Origin: Alteribacter keqinensis | GTDB lineage: Bacteria > Bacillota > Bacilli > Bacillales > Salisediminibacteriaceae | Direction of reading: 5' to 3' | Length of the DNA: 64,000 nucleotides | NCBI RefSeq assembly: GCF_003710255.1 | Contig: NZ_RHIB01000001.1 | Span: 992,001 to 1,056,000 of the forward strand | In this document: positions 60,647 through 64,000 of the stretch, in pieces | Layout: the number at the start of each line of letters is the position of its first letter | How positions within the stretch are numbered: the first letter of the stretch is position 1 | Program-made: the position numbers and the translations under genes | Notes under the pieces: generated by a model | What the model saw: only the letters and a program-made list of their open reading frames with translations | Database searches by the model: none | What the model was told of the DNA's origin: nothing

Positions 60647-60918
60647 CATTTGCATGTCCGGTTAAAAATAAAGGCTGTAACAAGCCCTGTAAGCCCGCTG
60701 TATAATAGGATTAAAGCGAACACAGAATAGCCGATACTCTCCATTCCCCCATTGGATGGGGGAAAAAGGGAGAGGGCGGTAAAAACAGCAAAAAAGATAA
60801 AGCAGATTGTACATGGGGAGTAAAGTACCATTTTCCGGTTACTCCATTTAGATAAAAAATAAGTAAGTGTAATGATCAGGATGGTTATCAATACGAAAAT
60901 GCCGACAGCTGCTTCCAT
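60646..60918 (-). CDS. Small three-helix membrane protein (YesK-like)
   Basis: 90-residue protein with three hydrophobic segments (about 3-22, 32-51, 64-85) and very little soluble part. I recall similar small proteins of the YesK-like family in Bacillus. The reverse-strand ATG at 60918 has AAGGTG about 13 bases upstream, a weak arrangement. It begins 0-1 bases from the end of the convergent hydrolase terminator. Function unknown. Confidence 0.55.
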   Translation of the reverse strand: MEAAVGIFVLITILIITLTYFLSKWSNRKMVLYSPCTICFIFFAVFTALSLFPPSNGGMESIGYSVFALILLYSGLTGLVTAFIFNRTCK

Positions 60919-61143
60919 TGTTCATATTCAACACCTTAAAGAGAGATCGTTTCTCCATAATCCATAGCTATAACACTGTTATCTTTTTTTCAGCTTCTGC
61001 CATTATTTTATCACAAATCACCTGCTGGTCCGGTAATAGCTCTTTTTAATTCCTGCCTGTAAAGTAACAGGTTATTCGACTGGTTTATCCTCCTATCCTC
61101 TAGTAAACTGTTTGGTGGGTCACATATATTAAGAGGAAGAGGG

Positions 61144-61362
61144 ATGAAGATGGGCAGTTATTTACCAATTATCTTATTCGCAGCGCTTATTTGTGTCGTT
61201 GCCTTGATCAGCACGATTATTATCGGCGTTAATCCTGCGGACAGGAACTATACAAACAAAAAATCTATGAAAAAACGTCTTATATTATTATCAATGCTGT
61301 ATATCATTGCCTTTGTTCCGGCACTCATATGGACAGTCGTCTACTATTATTTTCTCCGGTAA
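61144..61362 (+). CDS. Small two-helix membrane protein, 72 residues
   Basis: 72-residue protein with a hydrophobic N-terminal segment (YLPIILFAALICVVALISTIII) and a second near the C-terminus (LLSMLYIIAFVPALIWTVVYYY), joined by a polar basic loop (NPADRNYTNKKSMKKR). GAGGA lies seven bases before ATG 61144 and GAGGG six before ATG 61150, so either start is possible. No family recognised. It is isolated, with no terminator hairpin visible directly downstream. Confidence 0.6.
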   Translation: MKMGSYLPIILFAALICVVALISTIIIGVNPADRNYTNKKSMKKRLILLSMLYIIAFVPALIWTVVYYYFLR

Positions 61363-61492
61363 AGATGGACAGACGGACCAATTGGCCAGATTTAGCTTGG
61401 AAACAGGATTTCAGGCTTGCTATATAGAATGCATATAAAAGACAGCATCGTCCATTTACCCGCTTTAATACATTGAAAAGAGGGGATCAGCA

Positions 61493-62482
61493 ATGCCGCA
61501 TTTATCCAGACAGGAAGTTGATAGAGTCCGGAAGGTTAAAAGTAAACAAAATGAAGATACGATTCTCCGTAAGGAAAATGTTGTAGGGCTTGGTATTGGA
61601 ATAAAAATGAAAAATGGAAAGCCGACTGATAAACCGGCACTTATCACGTATGTAACAAAAAAGGAACCACTGAAAAACCTTAAGGACGAAGATGTGGTCC
61701 CGGAGGTTATTGAAGGTGTAGATACTGACGTGATAGAAATCGGCATACCGACCATCGAGAATGGCGGTAAGGCAGATACAATGAGAACACTGCCTTCAAA
61801 TGAGCTTTCATCCAGAGTCCGCCCTGTTAAAGGCGGATGGAGTGTTGGTCACCCTGATATTACAGCAGGCACTGCAGGCGCTATTGTTTTTAACAGGGAC
61901 GAGTCTTCACAGGTGAAGTATTATATTTTATCAAATAATCATGTGCTGGCTAACAGCAATAGAGCGAGTATTGGTGATCCGATTATTCAGCCAGGATCGG
62001 TAGATGGAGGGAAAGGACCTGAAGACCAGGTAGCCACTCTGAGCCGCTTCATTCCCATAGACCTTACTCCGGATGTCCGTCTTGAGGATCATGACAACGT
62101 AGTTGACGCCGCCATTGCTGAAGGATCGATTCAAGAGCTTGACCGGGAAGTCTACTGGAGTGGATATGTGAAAGGTTGGATCCCTAAAGAGAGCGTTGAA
62201 GTTGGAACAAGAATTAAGAAAACAGGCCGGACAACGGGTTATACAACTGGTGAAATTCTTGCAGTAGATGCGACACTCGACATCAACTTTGGGAACAACC
62301 AGGTCGCGCGTTTCCACGATCAGATCCTCACTTCAAATATATCCGAAGGGGGAGACAGTGGTTCCCTCGTTACAGACAGTGAAAACAGGGCAGTTGGATT
62401 ATTATTTGCTGGAAGCCCGCAAGTGACCATTTTAAACCATATTGAAAATGTTAAAAATCTCCTTAATATCGATTTTATGTAA
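61493..62482 (+). CDS. Trypsin-like serine protease without signal peptide
   Basis: 329-residue protein. An N-terminal alpha/beta module (NVVGLGIGIKMKNGKPTDKPALITYVTKKEP) is followed by a trypsin-fold domain with His in SNNHVLANSN, Asp in NVVDAAIAEG and Ser in EGGDSGSLV, so the triad appears complete. I recall this module in other Bacillus proteases with the same start. It lacks a signal peptide and membrane anchor, so it is cytoplasmic or exported by an unusual route. AGAGGGGAT precedes ATG 61493. Role may be protein quality control or processing; unknown. Confidence 0.82.
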   Translation: MPHLSRQEVDRVRKVKSKQNEDTILRKENVVGLGIGIKMKNGKPTDKPALITYVTKKEPLKNLKDEDVVPEVIEGVDTDVIEIGIPTIENGGKADTMRTLPSNELSSRVRPVKGGWSVGHPDITAGTAGAIVFNRDESSQVKYYILSNNHVLANSNRASIGDPIIQPGSVDGGKGPEDQVATLSRFIPIDLTPDVRLEDHDNVVDAAIAEGSIQELDREVYWSGYVKGWIPKESVEVGTRIKKTGRTTGYTTGEILAVDATLDINFGNNQVARFHDQILTSNISEGGDSGSLVTDSENRAVGLLFAGSPQVTILNHIENVKNLLNIDFM

Positions 62483-62484
62483 AA

Positions 62485-62527
62485 ACAGGGCACTCAAAAG
62501 TTTATACACTTTGAGTGCCCTGTTTTG
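62485..62527 (+). terminator. Intrinsic terminator of protease gene
   Basis: ACAGGGCACTCAAAag / CTTTGAGTGCCCTGT stem, then TTTG. Confidence 0.9.
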
Positions 62528-62662
62528 ATGTATAAAATCTATCCATTCACAGCATTAATGCATGAAAGTAAAAAAGTATTCGTTTTTATAAAAAAATTTA
62601 GTATTATATAAGTAGATGTTGATACAGGTAGAAAAACAGCAGTTACCAGGAGGGAAGCAGTC

Positions 62663-63886
62663 ATGGTTAATAAACAGACAGGAGCAGAAGTTATTCATCA
62701 GCACCTTGATATCGGGACACTGCTTAATGCTCTTCCCATTGGTGTGCTTGTGGTGGATCCGGAAGGTGAATTTGTATATATAAACGACCTGGTTTATAAA
62801 GCGTGGGGCGCAAACCCGGTTGAACAAAAAAACCACTCTGTGCATGAAGAGTACATCGGATGGTGGAGAGAGACGGGAGAAAGAGTCGGCAGTGAAGACT
62901 GGGCAGTTGTACGAGCTCTGCAAAAGGGAGAGTCGTCTTACGGGGAAGTCATTGACATTCAGCGCTTCGATGGTACAAAAGGGGCTATATTAAACTCCGC
63001 AGTTCCCATTTACAACGGCAATCATGATATTATTGGCGCTGTCGTTACGATCTCTGATATTACTAAAATGCGAAACCTGGAAATCGAACTAAATCTTCAT
63101 AAGGATTACCTGGCCCAGCTTGTGGAAGAGAAAACTAAAGAGCTTATTCATAAAAACGAACAGTTACAGGTTGAAATGGCAGAAAAGGAACAAATGCAAA
63201 AGCAGCTCCGTCAGCTTGACCAGCTTCACCTGGTTGGAGAAATGGCAAGCGGGTTTGCCCATGAAATCCGCAATCCACTGACTACCGTTAAAGGGTTTAT
63301 CCAATTGCTGGGAAAAAAGGAAATGTTGGCTCAATATGATGAGATGTTTTCTCTCATGCTTGAGGAAATCAACAGGGCAGACGCCATTATTACAACCTTC
63401 CTGGACTTGGCAAAAGATAAAAAAGTGGATCTTCAGCCTGTTAACTTGAATGAGATTATTGAAGATCTGCTTCCTTCTTTGCGCATGACAGCGCAGGAAA
63501 AACACCATCAGGTTGTTTTAAAACTTAAAAGCGGTCTGCCGGATATCTGTGCAGATGAGAAAGAAATCAAACAATTGATCAAACACATTTTCAGAAATGG
63601 TATTGAAGCCATGGATACTGACCAAACCATTCTTATAGAAACGGATGCAGATTCAGAACGTGTTACGGTTATGATTGAGGATGAAGGAAAGGGCATTAGT
63701 GACGATATTAAAGAAAAGATCGGCACACCTTTCTTCACAACAAAAGATGACAATACGGGTCTTGGAATGTCTATCTGTTACAGTATTGCTGAACGGAACA
63801 GCGGTCTGATTAAACTCGAATCAAAATCGCAAGGAACATGCTGTAAAATATCATTTGAAGCAATCGAAAAACCTCCATCATGCTGA
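62663..63886 (+). CDS. PAS sensor histidine kinase, cytoplasmic (sporulation-kinase-like)
   Basis: 407-residue soluble kinase. One PAS domain (about residues 15-135; TLLNALPIGVLVVDPEGEFVYIND..AWGANP), a coiled-coil linker (about 140-185), and a HisKA domain with the phospho-acceptor His near residue 199 in SGFAHEIRNPLTTVKGF. The ATPase domain has N-box HIFRNGIEAM, G1 DEGKGIS, F-box PFFTTK and G2 GLGMSIC. It resembles KinA/KinE sporulation kinases. AGGAGGGAAG precedes ATG 62663. No response regulator gene is adjacent, so an orphan kinase feeding a phosphorelay such as Spo0F is likely. Its last codons form part of the terminator. Confidence 0.9.
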   Translation: MVNKQTGAEVIHQHLDIGTLLNALPIGVLVVDPEGEFVYINDLVYKAWGANPVEQKNHSVHEEYIGWWRETGERVGSEDWAVVRALQKGESSYGEVIDIQRFDGTKGAILNSAVPIYNGNHDIIGAVVTISDITKMRNLEIELNLHKDYLAQLVEEKTKELIHKNEQLQVEMAEKEQMQKQLRQLDQLHLVGEMASGFAHEIRNPLTTVKGFIQLLGKKEMLAQYDEMFSLMLEEINRADAIITTFLDLAKDKKVDLQPVNLNEIIEDLLPSLRMTAQEKHHQVVLKLKSGLPDICADEKEIKQLIKHIFRNGIEAMDTDQTILIETDADSERVTVMIEDEGKGISDDIKEKIGTPFFTTKDDNTGLGMSICYSIAERNSGLIKLESKSQGTCCKISFEAIEKPPSC

Positions 63887-63897
63887 TGGAGGTTTTT
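63866..63897 (+). terminator. Terminator containing the end of the kinase gene
   Basis: AAAAACCTCCATCA-TGC-TGATGGAGGTTTTT, perfect 14-base stem. The final codons and stop (63884-63886) of the kinase are in it. Confidence 0.95.
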
Positions 63898-64000
63898 CCA
63901 TATAAGTGTCTGTGTTGAAGGACTGGTTTTGTTTTATCAGGATTCCTGATATTATAGGAAACGAATGGTTTTTTCATGTATCTTTACACAGAATACAAAT
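63898..64000. other. Right-edge region
   Basis: About 100 bases with no gene. A TCAGGA/TTCCTGA near-palindrome occurs at about 63938-63951, but nothing else is supported. Confidence 0.3.

Overview
The window looks like a chromosomal stretch of a low-to-mid GC, Gram-positive, endospore-former-type bacterium of the family Bacillaceae, probably alkaliphilic or salt-tolerant. The pointers are strong AAGGAGG ribosome-binding sites with frequent GTG and TTG starts, sigma-A-type promoters, many hairpin-plus-T-run terminators, and genes typical of Bacillus relatives (double dynamin DynA, YppC, CvfB, TypA, YpcP, YkwD-like CAP protein, PspA, DUF2187). The secreted protease resembles high-alkaline subtilisins. 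No phage, IS transposase, rRNA, complete tRNA or CRISPR array is visible, and most genes are ordinary core or niche functions.

Layout. 1-5.6 kb: the 3' end of a CDF metal transporter, a serine hydrolase, a TIGR02206 membrane protein, then a tight run of GNAT, histidine phosphatase and methyltransferase, a 5'-3' exonuclease and a DinB-like protein. 5.7-10.2 kb: a VOC ring-cleaving dioxygenase with a textbook promoter and operator-like palindrome, then an overlapping cassette for oxidative N-demethylation of a secondary amine (heme-dependent DUF3445 subunit, DmmA-like zinc protein, PDR-type reductase) followed by a flavodoxin. 10.4-15.6 kb: a cell-wall-anchored, Met- and acid-rich protein with its class D sortase, D-Ala-D-Ala ligase, alkaline subtilisin, and DUF1499. 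15.6-20 kb: YfbR-like nucleotidase, MurB, a 59-residue Cys-rich protein, and a B12-binding-type protein with CobB. 20-27.7 kb: cold-shock protein, TypA, a 35-residue accessory peptide with a PutP-type symporter, a second serine hydrolase, and an acyltransferase. 27.8-33.1 kb: M20 amidohydrolase with an EamA exporter, then a reverse-strand pair of a HAD phosphatase and a glycerol-1-phosphate-dehydrogenase-like enzyme, and a GNAT. 33.1-45 kb: a structured RNA with a tRNA T-arm mimic, DynA, YppC, a DDAH-type hydrolase, CvfB, an M50-like membrane protein, YitT, AbrB-type membrane protein and an M20 peptidase. 45-50.9 kb: a Rieske protein with a long helical extension, a 3-hydroxybutyrate dehydrogenase and GntP-type permease, and DUF3900. 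51-64 kb: secreted LVIVD-repeat protein, CAP lipoprotein, small proteins, DUF975, a TPM/coiled-coil/RGG-like membrane protein facing PspA, a secreted esterase, a trypsin-like protease and a PAS sensor kinase.

How the genes work together. The clearest functional units are the amine N-demethylase cassette (7.3-10.2 kb), substrate plus class D sortase (10.5-12.2 kb), B12-binding protein plus CobB (17.7-19.9 kb), small subunit plus symporter (23.3-24.9 kb), HAD phosphatase plus G1P dehydrogenase (30.7-32.4 kb), hydroxybutyrate permease plus dehydrogenase (47-49.2 kb), and the convergent TPM-protein/PspA envelope-stress pair (55.7-58.8 kb).

Non-coding content is richer than usual. There is a family of dispersed intergenic repeats (about 26.3, 30.4, 40.2 and 42.3 kb, the last flanked by imperfect inverted termini), a candidate structured RNA at 33.14-33.26 kb, several operator-like palindromes, and small genes of 30, 35, 51, 55 and 59 codons. 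Starts given are chosen from ribosome-binding-site spacing. All family assignments are from memory of motifs, not from searches.
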